This document shows positions 1 to 8,928 of a stretch of DNA of 13,404 nt, piece after piece. The DNA lies in assembly GCA_021307315.1 (NCBI GenBank), contig JAJSPD010000251.1, positions 1 to 13,404 of the forward strand, given 5' to 3'. Every line of letters begins with the position of its first letter. Positions within the stretch are counted from its first letter, which is position 1. This DNA is from Bisporella sp. PMI_857 (taxonomy: Eukaryota; Ascomycota; Leotiomycetes; Helotiales; Helotiaceae). Both the position numbers and the translations under genes were made by a program. The notes beneath the pieces were generated by a model that worked only from the letters and a program-made list of their open reading frames with translations, did no database searches and was not told where the DNA came from.

Positions 1-275
1 TATAAATATTTAAAAAGCACATTTATAATAGTAAAGTATTTGCTATTATTATTTTATTAAAATTAATTAATTACTGTTTATATTAGTTTATTTAGTTAAA
101 TATTTAAAACTTAATAATATTTTTTAGTAAAAATAAATAAAAATAATTTGTTTTTAATTATTTGTTTTCGTTTTTACTATTATTAAACTGTAAAACGTTT
201 TGTAAGCCTTTAAACAAAAGTCCAACTGAGCTTTTACGCTAATTTAGAGGTCCAACTGAGCTCAGTTGGACCTCC
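1..275. mobile_element. AT-rich remnant, probable right end of a mobile element
   Basis: This block is almost entirely A/T (runs such as tatttaaa and ttaattaatta) and changes abruptly to mixed-GC DNA just after a perfect palindrome at 247-274. The 11-mer gtccaactgag occurs at 220-230 and 250-260, and inverted at 261-271. Internal direct repeats close to a sharp composition edge resemble the subterminal repeats of a DNA transposon. No coding frame is recognisable, and the other end lies outside the window, so family and exact limits are unknown. The element assignment is inference. Confidence 0.4.
247..274. repeat. 28-bp perfect palindrome
   Basis: The arm gaggtccaactgag (247-260) is followed directly by its exact reverse complement (261-274), with no spacer. 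A further direct copy of gtccaactgagct begins at 220, 30 bp upstream. The structure could be two abutting transposon ends, or one end plus a fragment of another copy. Confidence 0.9.
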
Positions 276-325
276 ACCCCACCCAACGTCTCTGTCTCTT
301 CCATAAAATTAAGCGACCTCATAAG

Positions 326-397
326 CTTAAGTCGCAGAGTTGTATTTAGCTTAATTAGCAGAGCTGTATTTAACTTAAGTAGCAGAGTTGTATTTTG
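326..397. repeat. Tandem repeat, three 24-bp units
   Basis: Three consecutive 24-bp units lie at 326-349, 350-373 and 374-397. Each begins cttaa and carries a core like agcagagttgtattt, with a few substitutions between units (gtcgcag, ttagcag and gtagcag variants). It lies between the AT-rich end and the 3' flank of the transcription factor gene. No function can be inferred. Confidence 0.85.
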
Positions 398-763
398 CCT
401 TGAGAATTAATATTGGATTGCTTGTTTGTTCAAAACTGACAAGGGGTGTAGGCTTTTTGCGCTCTACTGTACGCTCATATCATCAATTAGGATATAAGAT
501 ATGATACGTCTTCGGTGCCTGCCCCCCCCACTGCTTCCCCGCAGCATTTGGCCTAACAAAGCATCTGCAATGCAAATGTTCAGTCACCCAGCTTCCAGCC
601 ATTGCTCACAAGCACGGGACGAATCATATCGATTGCACATCGCAGTTTTCTCTGTGGCGCATGGGGCCTAAGCTGTGTAATTGGGTCTTCAATTGCAATG
701 CTTTCCGATGGCAAGATACCTAAGCGCGGAAGTCCCGGTAATGACCGATCCTTATACTCAAGT
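398..763. other. Downstream flank of the transcription factor gene
   Basis: This mixed-composition stretch lies between the 24-bp repeats and the stop codon of the minus-strand regulator, so it should contain that gene's 3' untranslated region. It includes a run of eight C at about 525-532. Short open frames on the plus strand (from about 602 and 681) overlap the last exon antisense and show no recognisable protein. No RNA gene was seen. Confidence 0.5.
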
Positions 764-2914
764 CTACTCCCCAGGATTCACCATCTTTAAGCCTAGCAGC
801 CACAGACAGCACTCAGCGAGGTTGTTTACACTCGCAAGCCCCCACAATGCTGCAGTTACTCCCTGCATCGGGGCGCCGCTGTCGTTATTCAAGCCAGCGT
901 GCGCCAAGCAAAACTTCGCACTCAGAAACAGTGGGATCGGCGTGAGGGGATGTGTCTGTACGGTTGGTGCCCAAGAAGTCAGGATTTCTGATCTCGTGAA
1001 GGGGAGAGGTCATGGTCGGGGAAGTGGGCTGCTCACCTGGAAGTGGTTCAATTGAGTAAGTACGGTGGTAATTATTCCTAGCCCGCGCGCCGCCTCCAGC
1101 GACCGCTGCTTGGACTCGATGATAATCGCGTGCCATTCATCTGTGGCCGGCAAGGTTTCAACACTCTCCGAAAGCATGAAGGTCGTCATATACGCGACTA
1201 GAGTCGCGAAGACTAGCATGGGATCTGGGTGCTCAAACGATGAGGATATCTGCATCCACAGTAGCTTGATGTGTAGAGCCAGAAGCGTGTTTAACAAATG
1301 GTGTTGTTGGCAATGTTCTTCAATGTCTCGGTCGGCGTCTGCCACGGTAGTGGCCTGCTTCATACCCAATGCTCGCCCACAGATAGTAGCAATGATGATG
1401 GATTCAGTGAAGGGGGAAATATCCATATCTGCCTGTGCATCGTTGGATTGCCGCCCGTTTAACCCGGGAACGACTTCAGATAGGAATTTTGGCATGGATG
1501 TGGGGCGACCACTCATGAACTGGGAATCCGGTGCGGGCAAACGAGTGCGAATCTAGAAGAAAATGTAAGAGTCAGCTCGGGTGATTCAAGAAGTCACGAT
1601 ATATAGGAACGTGATATACCGTGCTTTCACTGAGGGTAAGGGGCAAATTATCATGGACACCCATAAAACGATCCATGGTGTATGCAACCCAGAAGGTCCG
1701 CCGGCAGGACTCAATATCGACCCAGTTCCCCTGAAGGTTGGTAGCGTGATTTCCATCGATCTCGTACAGCCTCATCAGCTGGACTAAGCGAAATGCTCTC
1801 CCTGCGGAAACTAGTCCACGCTGGTAGTCGTGGCTCATAAACTCGTATATCGATAGCAGTATCCAAGCCTGGACCTGTTCAATGCACTTTGGACCTGACT
1901 CATCGTTGTCCATCTCCAAAGCATCCAGAAGCTGTCGTGTTTCCCTATACAGTTCGGTCCGAAGCAATTGAAACTGGCTCGAAAGGGATGCAGCCAAAGT
2001 CCACATAGCATATTGCAGACAGACTTTTTGCTTGGTTTTGTCGAGTTGCTTCGACCAAGAAAGGTAGCGAAATTTTTGCAGCATGGGGAAGAATGCATGG
2101 ACTCTATCAAAATACAGCTGGTCGCTGACGTAGCAGGCCTGATGTCAGGCCTATGAAACTAGGAATTATGACAGCTCATTTTTTACTCACAGATCAGTGC
2201 AGACCATAGGATTCAGAAATCCGCCAGCCGTGGCTTTCTCTGGCGATGGGAGAACTGGACCCGAATACCAGTCCTCAACACGTTCCAAGTTAAGAGGCGG
2301 TATCAGATCTGACATGGGCTGTAGCCAGGAAATAACATTACTGACCTCTGGCGTCATGGAATTTGTCGAGTCGGGGAGGTTTCCAAGGTCATTACCCACT
2401 TCCACACTCTCATCTTCGTTGTCGCTATTCGTGGCTATTTGTACCATGTCGTGGTTGGTCGATGCCCCGGGGTCTTTCTCGTTCAGGCGAGTCTCCAGTG
2501 CCTCTATAATATGGACGTCAGGCTTTGGTCAGCTCAAGCGTTTTTCCAAGGCCCCGTTCTAGGACTCGAAGACATTTGTATTTCTCACCTATCTGACTTC
2601 TCAGAGCCTTGAGTTCTCCCTTCTTTGGCCCTCTGGGCGGACAGTAGCTCCTCATGACACAGGGTATGTCTAAGTTGGTACAGACATCACATTTTGGCTC
2701 TTTCCTATCACAACGCAGTTTCCTTCTTCGACACTCTTTGCACTATTTCCTCAATTGTTAGACAGCTTCCTCTCTGCATACTTACCTGGGATAGGTGATG
2801 GAATGTCTTGTAAAAACGGAGATATCTTACCGCAGACCCTGGCTGCTGGCGCGGCCGCCGCTGCGCCGTGTTTACGTTGGTGGCATTGGCTGACTGGTTG
2901 GAGGATGATGACAT
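764..2914 (-). CDS. Zn(II)2Cys6 fungal-specific transcription factor, six exons
   Basis: Predicted nuclear DNA-binding regulator of 587 residues. Exons on the minus strand are 2914-2831, 2742-2589, 2503-2191, 2124-1620, 1552-1037 and 955-764. Introns are 2743-2830, 2504-2588, 2125-2190, 1553-1619 and 956-1036, with GTAAGA, GTGAG or GTATAT donors, CTAAC or CTGAC branch sites and TAG or CAG acceptors. The exons sum to 1764 nt and each junction keeps frame. The zinc cluster spans residues 29-56, with cysteines 29, 32, 39, 46, 49 and 56 (CKECRRRKLRCD start). A short dimerisation-type helix follows (LKALRSQIEALETRLNEKD, about 72-90), then an acidic linker. The fungal middle homology region runs from about 185 (DQLYFDRVHAFFPML) through SCRRTFWVAYTMDRFMG to HPLTPIPLFLSAKF (about 526-539). 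ATG 2914 is chosen because only it is in phase with the zinc cluster. Targets are unknown. No disabling change is visible. Confidence 0.9.
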
Positions 2915-3100
2915 TGTTGGTATTTAGGCCCGACATAGACGGTTGGATTTAATGATCTCAGCCTCTCGGGTACTTGTGTAGTAGATTTGGTGTTGTGGCT
3001 TGTTTCGTTCTTTCTGTACAAAGTTGTGAAGGAGTAGGTTTGGGACAGACACTCCATATTCTCATTTAACGAAGTTTGATTGGGCTAGGGCTTATTTAGC
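2915..3100 (-). promoter_or_regulatory. Leader and proximal promoter of the regulator gene
   Basis: A CCAAT box reads on the minus strand at 3079-3083 (CCCAATC), about 165 bp upstream of ATG 2914. No convincing TATA element follows it. Two upstream ATGs on the same strand, at 2936 and 3057, are out of frame with the chosen start and open short frames that run past it. If they are inside the transcript they would act as overlapping upstream open reading frames that lower translation. The transcription start is unknown. Confidence 0.35.
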
Positions 3101-5126
3101 GCGGGGTAGATAACTCCCTAAGTCGGGCAAAAATTCTCACTATTGAGAGCATTTTACGAAAACGGGAAGTTGGATTCTCACCAATCACAGAAGCAGGGCT
3201 AAGCTGAGCACTCACCAGAATACGATAGAGGGACGTCTCTTAGGCAATAGTGAGCGAGCCTTTGGTGTTCGTGCGCTCGATAAGGTGGAGATATTGATTT
3301 ATTCCGTGGGGAAGGACAGTAAGACGGAGGTTTTATTGCTAAGCTCACTGACGTTTCAGCTAGCTATGGAGGCAGCCGTTGAAGATGGTATGCATGCATT
3401 TGTTGCATTGGAACCAATCGGGTAATTGTTCATCCTTTCTCAATACAGGTCGCAGCCAAAAGTAATAAGATTAAAAAAGGCACGGTGTATTTCAAAATCT
3501 AACTTCGCTGAAATCTTAAGCATATACGTAACATTGCTGGAGCCTCCTTTTGGCAAATAATAAAAGAGATCAACACCTACCTGCTTGGTTCCAAAGCAAC
3601 AAGTGCATGCATAACATTTCCACGCTATTTCGGCAGCTAGCGAAGCCGTTCGCAAGCGGATGTGGCATTGGTCCCTTGCTAGTCTCGTCACTTTTGGCTA
3701 CGACCTTCGTCCTAGCCGGGAAATATTGAAGTGAACAGAATAATTGTGGATCTTCTCTTATCACTGGTTACAGGGGTACCAGTTGAAATCAACACCTGCT
3801 TACGTTGCTGTAAGGTTTTTTATCAGACCTTTTTAATCTTATCAATTTTGGCCACAACACGTTGAGGTAGCAAAATATTTTCGGACCCATCTGGATGTAA
3901 TATGCATGGCTTCTGTGCGAAATAGATACTGTTTTCTGTAAAATAAAATAAAATAGTATTTCCGGACGTTGTGGTTTTCCTTATATGTAATATTACCACC
4001 TATGCAATCCGTTATCTTACAAGCTATATATGCACCTTTGCGGCATAGAGTTTATGCAGGTGCGGGCCAAAAACTTTGTCATGAAGAATTTGTGGAGAAG
4101 GCACAACTCTACTATTTAGTGCCGTAGGAAATGCCATGGATGACGCCATGCATGCACTTCGTAAACGCACGTAGAAAGGACGCTTTGTGGCACAGTTCTA
4201 CATTGTAGCCTCATAGACGTAAATATAAGAAAAGAGGAGCATAACCCTTGTTGCTCTCCTGTTCATTGCCTCCCCACACCACCCGCTCGCTGCTCGCTTG
4301 CCTCTTCAACTCCCATTCATTACGGCCGAGCCGCTACCGCACTGATACACCTTCATCTTCTGAGTTGGCACAGGCTGTGCTGATAAAAGTGCGAACAAAG
4401 GTAGCAACAAAAACAAGTTTATAAATGTGTTGTAATGTATGACCAACTATATGCCTCAAGTGTCAGGGAGGGCATGTTAATAGTGTTTCTTTTCCGGTCT
4501 GACCTAATTGTCATTGCTGCCTTTCGTGATCTGGAGAGCACTTCGGCCAAAGGTCTCATGTCTCTACTAAAAGCAGTCTGTTAGATATACAATCTAAGGA
4601 TTGATTTAAAACTAATTTCATAATAGCTTACCTCGACTTGATTATGAGTTGAAATTTTGATTGAATCAAATTGACAAAAATAGGAGGGATTATATTTTTT
4701 TGATCAATCGAAAAATTTACGAGGATCCCACGAGGAATAGAATATGGGTATATTACGGATGATTTCAGAGCGACTTGGTTGTTCTCCTGTATTACAGGAA
4801 TGTATGGGTAAGAGATTTTCTAGCTTCTTGGCCTACTTCCGTAAGCCGATTCCTGACACTTCTCCAGGCGTCGTAGTATCTACAAAAGTATAGAAAATTA
4901 TAGTGTTTTGATTTTCGTTCCTTGTATATAATATAAAATCGGTGTTTAGGCCTTATTAACTCTTCTAACGTATCGCTATACGTAGCATCTACGTCTCCCT
5001 GATTATGTCACGATCCCAATACAGGCGCCAGTGATAGCTGTTTGTAAGGTATCAAATACGAAGATTCTAAACTAAGGGAAAAAGATGTAACTGCTACAGT
5101 AGCTGCCCTTATATAACCCAGGGTAG
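3101..5126. other. Long intergenic stretch with no supported gene
   Basis: About 2 kb with no frame that combines length, a start codon and a recognisable domain. The longest minus-strand open pieces (near 3440-3764) overlap a diverged duplicated segment that is annotated separately. Positions 4600-4760 are locally AT-rich with many ttgat/atcaa words. No tRNA, rRNA or transposon terminus was found. The stretch probably contains decayed sequence. Confidence 0.5.
3359..3705. repeat. Diverged inverted duplication of two short segments
   Basis: Segment A at 3389-3415 (plus) matches 3587-3613 (minus) at 25 of 27 positions, sharing tatgcatgca and ttggaacc. In both copies gctagct lies a little over 20 bp ahead (3359-3365 and 3635-3641). 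Segment B at 3448-3480 (plus) matches 3673-3705 (minus) at 25 of 33, sharing agccaaaagt, and seven of its eight differences are transitions. In the plus copy A precedes B, but in the minus copy B precedes A, so the arrangement is permuted rather than a simple inverted repeat. A frame such as MHAxVALEP can be read in both A copies, hinting at old coding sequence, but no family is identifiable. Confidence 0.6.
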
Positions 5127-5378
5127 CACGTGATCAGTTCAGGGTCCTAGCTAAACGAACCAATGAGCATTCGTGGTTGTTGGCGCGACATCTGCCAGTG
5201 CCTCGTGCACGTGATTTTTAGAACTGTGACTTGAATCGATTGAATTTCAACCTATAAACCGTTTATCAAAGCTATAGAATCAAGCTATAGAATCAAATTT
5301 ACTATATAGGGGAGCGGTGCCCCGTTCAACCCCCCCTTCACGTGCCATTTCACGTGACACAACTTTCTCACAGCCAAT
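5127..5378 (+). promoter_or_regulatory. Promoter-like cluster: four CACGTG boxes and two CCAAT boxes
   Basis: CACGTG occurs at 5127-5132, 5208-5213, 5339-5344 and 5351-5356, mostly in the extended form GCACGTGA. CCAAT occurs at 5160-5164 and 5374-5378. TATATA lies at 5303-5308. The cluster ends about 105 bp before ATG 5484. CACGTG is the usual core for bHLH regulators and CCAAT for the CBC/HAP complex. The sites are seen directly. Binding and activity are inferred. Confidence 0.45.
5269..5294. repeat. Tandem duplication of a 13-bp unit
   Basis: The unit aagctatagaatc is present twice without spacer (5269-5281 and 5282-5294), inside the promoter-like block. It is a simple local duplication with no evident role. 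Confidence 0.9.
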
Positions 5379-5483
5379 CACTTTGCCAAGAACGCGCCAA
5401 GAAAGCTCAGGCATTTTTTTATCGACAAGAAAAATGGTGCCTTATCGCCTAAGCACAAAACCAACTAATAGCACCCTCCAACA

Positions 5484-6054
5484 ATGACTACGCTCAAGCT
5501 TGCCGCAAAGTCGATTGATTCTATAGTTGCTAATGCAGCACATGCGGAGCTGGCCAAGTTTGTCTAGTTGCGAAGCCCAGGCGTTGTGGGTAAGAGACCT
5601 GATACAGCTGTGGATTTCAAAATCTACCTAAAGATGCCAGACTTGCAGTAGACGAATGCGTTGGTAATAGACTTCCTTGATGTAAGGAGCGCGCCAGCAA
5701 TAACGCTTTTAGCTATCTACCCCCGTCGATCCCATCCCGCTAACAACATTACAGAACAAAGGCAAAAAGCTAGCCGCAGAATTCCTCAAAGCAGAAGAGG
5801 CTCGACTCGTAAGGTCATTCGTTGTGCTCTACTGCGATAGGCAGACAAGAGCAAAAAACAAAGGGTTAGGGAAGGTTACAATATTTCTTGTTCTAGGGCA
5901 GCTATCTTCTGAGAACGGTCTTCCAAAATTCGAGAATAGTCCTAGTAAAGATCTGGCAAGTGGTGATGCCCTTTTAGTTGGAAATGATACGGAGCATCTG
6001 CGTGATATTATTAAAGGAGGCGACTTTGCTCTTATATCAGATTGGACTGGTTAA
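5484..6054 (+). pseudogene. Broken two-exon gene of unknown family
   Basis: ATG 5484 has a fungal-style context (caacaATGact). Exon 1 (5484-5681, 66 codons) begins MTTLKLAAKSIDSIVANAAH and is interrupted by TAG at codons 28 (5565-5567) and 56 (5649-5651). A plausible phase-0 intron spans 5682-5754, with donor GTAAGG, branch GCTAAC at 5739-5744 and acceptor ACAG. Exon 2 (5755-6054) encodes NKGKKLAAEFLKAEEARL and onward to TAA at 6052. The same frame continues open to TAG at 6166, so the original protein may have been longer. Both internal TAG codons could each arise from CAG by one C-to-T change in a CpA context, the preferred RIP context. I do not recognise the family. The conserved start, splice sites and upstream boxes argue that this was once a real gene. 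Confidence 0.5.
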
Positions 6055-7300
6055 CGATTTGCGGTTATTAATATCGGATTCGAAAGACTCTGGGAAAGGA
6101 ATATCCGAGTCTCTCGCTACCTGAAGATGATCTGGCCGAAAGATTACGGAATCAGGTTTGGAGAGTAGCGGCACCGGTTGGAACACTTCAATGTGACAGT
6201 TGTCCCAGTCTCTTGCACTAAAGTTCGAAGGCATAGGATTTCCTAGATTGATGCCTTTAGTTAATCTGTCTTTTGATCGAGTACGAGATGTAACCTGAAT
6301 TATGGCTTATTCCCGTCTCTAATTCCCGACACGGCATTACATCTTTTGCGTTCCCAGAGGCACTGGTGGCAGTGTCTATACCAGCCCCAGGGCTGCCTAA
6401 TAACCCAGTATCAGCTGCCACAGCAAGGGTCAATGCGCCCGTAGCAGCGTGCAATAGGCGGCAGCTACTACCTTCTAGACCAACATTAGTAGTGGTATTT
6501 GAATGTTCCACGTTATGCGTAATTGCAAGTGCATTCCTTAAATGGTCGGGCCAGGGCAGATGCCATATAGATGCTTTGGTGAAAGTTTGCCTCGCTTTGA
6601 TACTGGTTGGTCCCTTCTGTGCCGCACTCTTCCGAAGTCAGATAGGTACCGATGGCGCATGGCTGCTGACTGGAGAGGGTTGCCCCCGAGTGCACCTGAC
6701 ACGACCGGGGCGTAAATGGAATATAGAAGTTATTTACTTGGCGAAAAAAGTATCTATATGAGAGATAGCCGGTGATGAGCCTCTGCCCTCGATAGTTATA
6801 ACTGATGTAAGTCCTATTGCTGTACATATATCTTTAAGGCTTAATGCTGTTAGTTCGAGTCGCCATTAAGCAGTTAGAGCAATATACCTTAAAGGAGAAA
6901 GCAGCCTACCGAGAATTCTTGTTGGATCGAAAAATGATTTCTCGTCAAACCTGCTAAATGCTGGGATAGGTATTAAAGCGCGAACAACTCCTGAAGCAAT
7001 AGCCATTCGTTTTGATCTTGACAAACGGGCTAAATTACTTAGAATCTGCCTTTTCGCTATATTAACGTCAGCTATTGAGTGTCCCACAAAAAATAATTTA
7101 CTTGTTCCTTACCGGCGAATATTTAATAAAAGATATAAGCCCTCTTCCTTCACCTGCTCAGCAGCATGTCATTAATAATTGTGTTAACGGTTTCTGCAAA
7201 TACACGCTAGTTGCTGAGGCTCTGTCGAAAAGCTTCGGCGGACTAAAGGATGTTCTTCAGTGTGTTTTGACTCTATAAACGCAACTACACTTTATCTGCG
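6055..7300. other. Decayed region, open frames on both strands, strand unresolved
   Basis: On the minus strand a single frame runs from 7087 to 6257 (277 codons) with only three internal stops, TAA near 6866, TAA near 6757 and TGA near 6635. All three are explainable as CAA or CGA with C-to-T changes. On the plus strand, open stretches occur at about 6275-6761 (no valid ATG near its start), about 6870-7172 (SLPRILVGSKNDF) and 7075-7278. None contains a domain I recognise. The pieces could be remains of one gene on either strand, including a continuation of the relic at 5484. Which strand is real cannot be decided from sequence alone. Confidence 0.3.
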
Positions 7301-7376
7301 TGCTTATTTCTAGTTTAGAAGATGAAGCGATGACAGTTCCTACTAGTGAGGAGCAAGCAGCGATGTATCGCACACA

Positions 7377-7868
7377 CTAAACGATGGATGCCGGTGCATT
7401 CTTTACTTCAGCCGCCAATTTCCACAGACAATCTGCATACCTACGTCCCTGGCCCTTTATTTCAGAGGGCGAAGTGTCTTTCCAATGAAGACTCGGAAAG
7501 CTCTCTGCAGGCAGCTTCTCAAGCTTCTCTATCGGCCAAGTTGCGGTGTCCTGGATAATCTGTGCGTCTCTGTTCCCTTGTGAGATTCCCCTATTGGATG
7601 GACCAGGTTCTGTGGTCAGCTCAGATGTTCCGGTCCCAAATTCTCTCTTGAGGCTGATAGTTGGCGGCTGGGATGCATAGCCTACTAAGCAGCTAGTGTC
7701 TATTGGCGCATTGTGATTATTGATGCCGCTAGGATGGCTCCAAGAAGAAAGATCCTCCGTGTAATGCGATCGACAGCTTGTGTTAAACGACGCACTGAGA
7801 TTGTCGATGCTGCTAGAATGTGACTTGCGACTAGAGCTCAACGCGACAGTTGAGCGCTGCTGAGCCTA
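7377..7868 (-). pseudogene. Serine-rich open frame without a start codon, possible gene fragment
   Basis: A minus-strand frame of about 160 codons is uninterrupted from just after a stop near 7868 to TAG at 7377-7379. Its upstream half is rich in Ser, Thr, His and Asn (SSSRKSHSSSIDNLSASF). Its downstream half contains the charged stretch WPIEKLEKLPAESFPSLHW and a helix-like segment GRRYADCLWKLAAEVKN near the end. No ATG exists in the frame, so it could only be an exon or a truncated remnant. I do not recognise a family. The length is notable at this base composition, but an unused open frame remains possible. Confidence 0.3.
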
Positions 7869-8057
7869 CTCGGCAGTGGTGGATGGATGGTTTTAAGCAT
7901 GAATTGTTGATCCAGAATATGCAATTTCTATATAAGATTGAAGTCTGAATTTCGCAACCGGAATACATTGTTCGGCATCAGTATTGGTAAGATGATCCAA
8001 AGTGCAACTGTACTCGTGTCAGGTGATTCTTCCAGCTGGAGATTGATTTACTATTGG

Positions 8058-8380
8058 ATTGAAGAGTAGTTCCAACAGACTTGCCGGTAATAGGAATCAA
8101 CGACTCTCTGTACGGTTTCTTTAACAGTTTCCGATGTGTTTTTGTGATTTATCTGACAACAGCAAGGCCCGTAGCAGAGTTTGGAAGAGAAAAACGTCTG
8201 TCCGGGATATTGCTCAAGAATAAATGGAGATATTGTGACCTGTACAGCAACCCAATGTCTGTAGAGGACCGGCACGACCATATGAATGTATGTTTTACGG
8301 TCAGGCAGAGCTATTCGCTGAGGGGAATTGCGTTGGTTGAAGGCTTCTTTCTGCTAAATGAACGTATAATAGGGTATTGA
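8058..8380 (+). pseudogene. Open frame of unknown identity, possible gene fragment
   Basis: A plus-strand frame stays open from just after a TGA near 8057 to TGA at 8378-8380, about 107 codons. It reads VVPTDLPVIGINDSLYGFFN and later SVEDRHDHMNVCFTVRQSY. The only in-frame ATGs are internal (in NPMSVED and DHMNVC). The minus strand is also open over much of the same interval, which weakens the case. No domain, signal peptide or convincing splice pair was recognised. It may be a remnant of a former gene. Confidence 0.25.
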
Positions 8381-8660
8381 GTCTATGAACATAGACAAAA
8401 GAGCTTGATCTTCTATGCTGGCTTGATTGTGAGGTGGGTAGGGCTTGGAATCTTTGAAGTTACAATCTGGGCTGACAAGGGTTGTAAAGCTCCTCATTAT
8501 GCATATGCAAGCACCATTACAGACCTTACACGATGCACCTCTCTTCCAGTGTGAGCACTAGTATTATCACGATATATTGACCCCTAAAATCGAATACTAT
8601 ACCCCACGCAATATGAGATTTCAAATAGCCATACGTATCAAGGCAAAATTTGCAATCTTA

Positions 8661-8690
8661 TATTATATTATACTATACTATAGTATACTA
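8661..8690. repeat. Pentamer tandem repeat
   Basis: Six consecutive 5-bp units read tatta, tatta, tacta, tacta, tagta, tacta. This is low-complexity sequence. Confidence 0.8.
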
Positions 8691-8834
8691 CGATATTGAC
8701 CTTAAATGAAGCTATTCTCAATTAGTAATACGTAATAGACTATCTAGAAAACTTACTTAGATTTGCTCTACTAATACTTTATAATCCTTTTCAGTGTGAG
8801 AAATTAGAGTTAAACTCTAGAGTTATATACTCAA

Positions 8835-8883
8835 CTCTAACTCTAACTCTAATTAGAAAGCTCTAATTCTAATCTAACTCTAA
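8835..8883. repeat. Degenerate CTCTAA hexamer tract
   Basis: CTCTAA occurs three times in a row at 8835-8852, again at 8861-8866 and 8878-8883, with TTCTAA and TCTAA variants between. It resembles but does not equal the fungal telomere unit CCCTAA. Confidence 0.75.
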
Positions 8884-8885
8884 TC

Positions 8886-8925
8886 TTATTAAAGTTATTT
8901 AAAGTCACTTAAAGTTGATTAGAGT
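8886..8925. repeat. Four 10-bp repeats ending in AAAGT
   Basis: The units are ttattaaagt, tatttaaagt, cacttaaagt and tgattagagt. The exact 10-bp period is close to one helical turn of DNA. The fourth unit has one G for A. Confidence 0.75.
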
Positions 8926-8928
8926 AAA

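Larger units (their letters stand above)
8381..8928. other. Transition into AT-rich DNA with simple repeats, no gene
   Basis: Base composition falls from mixed to strongly AT-rich from about 8570. No open frame of interest is present. The interval holds three consecutive simple-repeat tracts, listed separately, and a 12-bp palindrome aactctagagtt at 8813-8824. Confidence 0.6.

Noticed and set aside
1065..1556. Plus-strand 163-codon open frame
   Set aside because: It lies antisense to exon 5 of the regulator, whose coding frame and domain are convincing. It is a shadow.
2743..2785. Shorter first intron using GTAAGT at 2785
   Set aside because: It would be 43 bp and place an extra exon piece before the zinc cluster. 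The 88-bp intron from GTAAGA at 2830 gives the expected SACKECRRRKLRC junction with no frame break.
2751..2936. Alternative start of the regulator at ATG 2936
   Set aside because: Its frame reaches the first donor in a phase that does not join the zinc cluster exon in frame, whereas ATG 2914 does.
3359..3480. Ankyrin repeats (frames such as MHAFVALEP and VAAKSN)
   Set aside because: The wording is loosely similar, but the spacing does not fit a 33-residue repeat, so no ankyrin call is made.
6851..6865. gttcgagtc resembling a tRNA T-loop
   Set aside because: The flanking bases do not pair as a T-stem, and no acceptor or anticodon arms lie at the right distances.
8835..8883. Interstitial telomere (CCCTAA) tract
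   Set aside because: The unit is CTCTAA throughout, never CCCTAA. A RIP origin is also unlikely because the changed C is not followed by A, so it is treated as a simple repeat.
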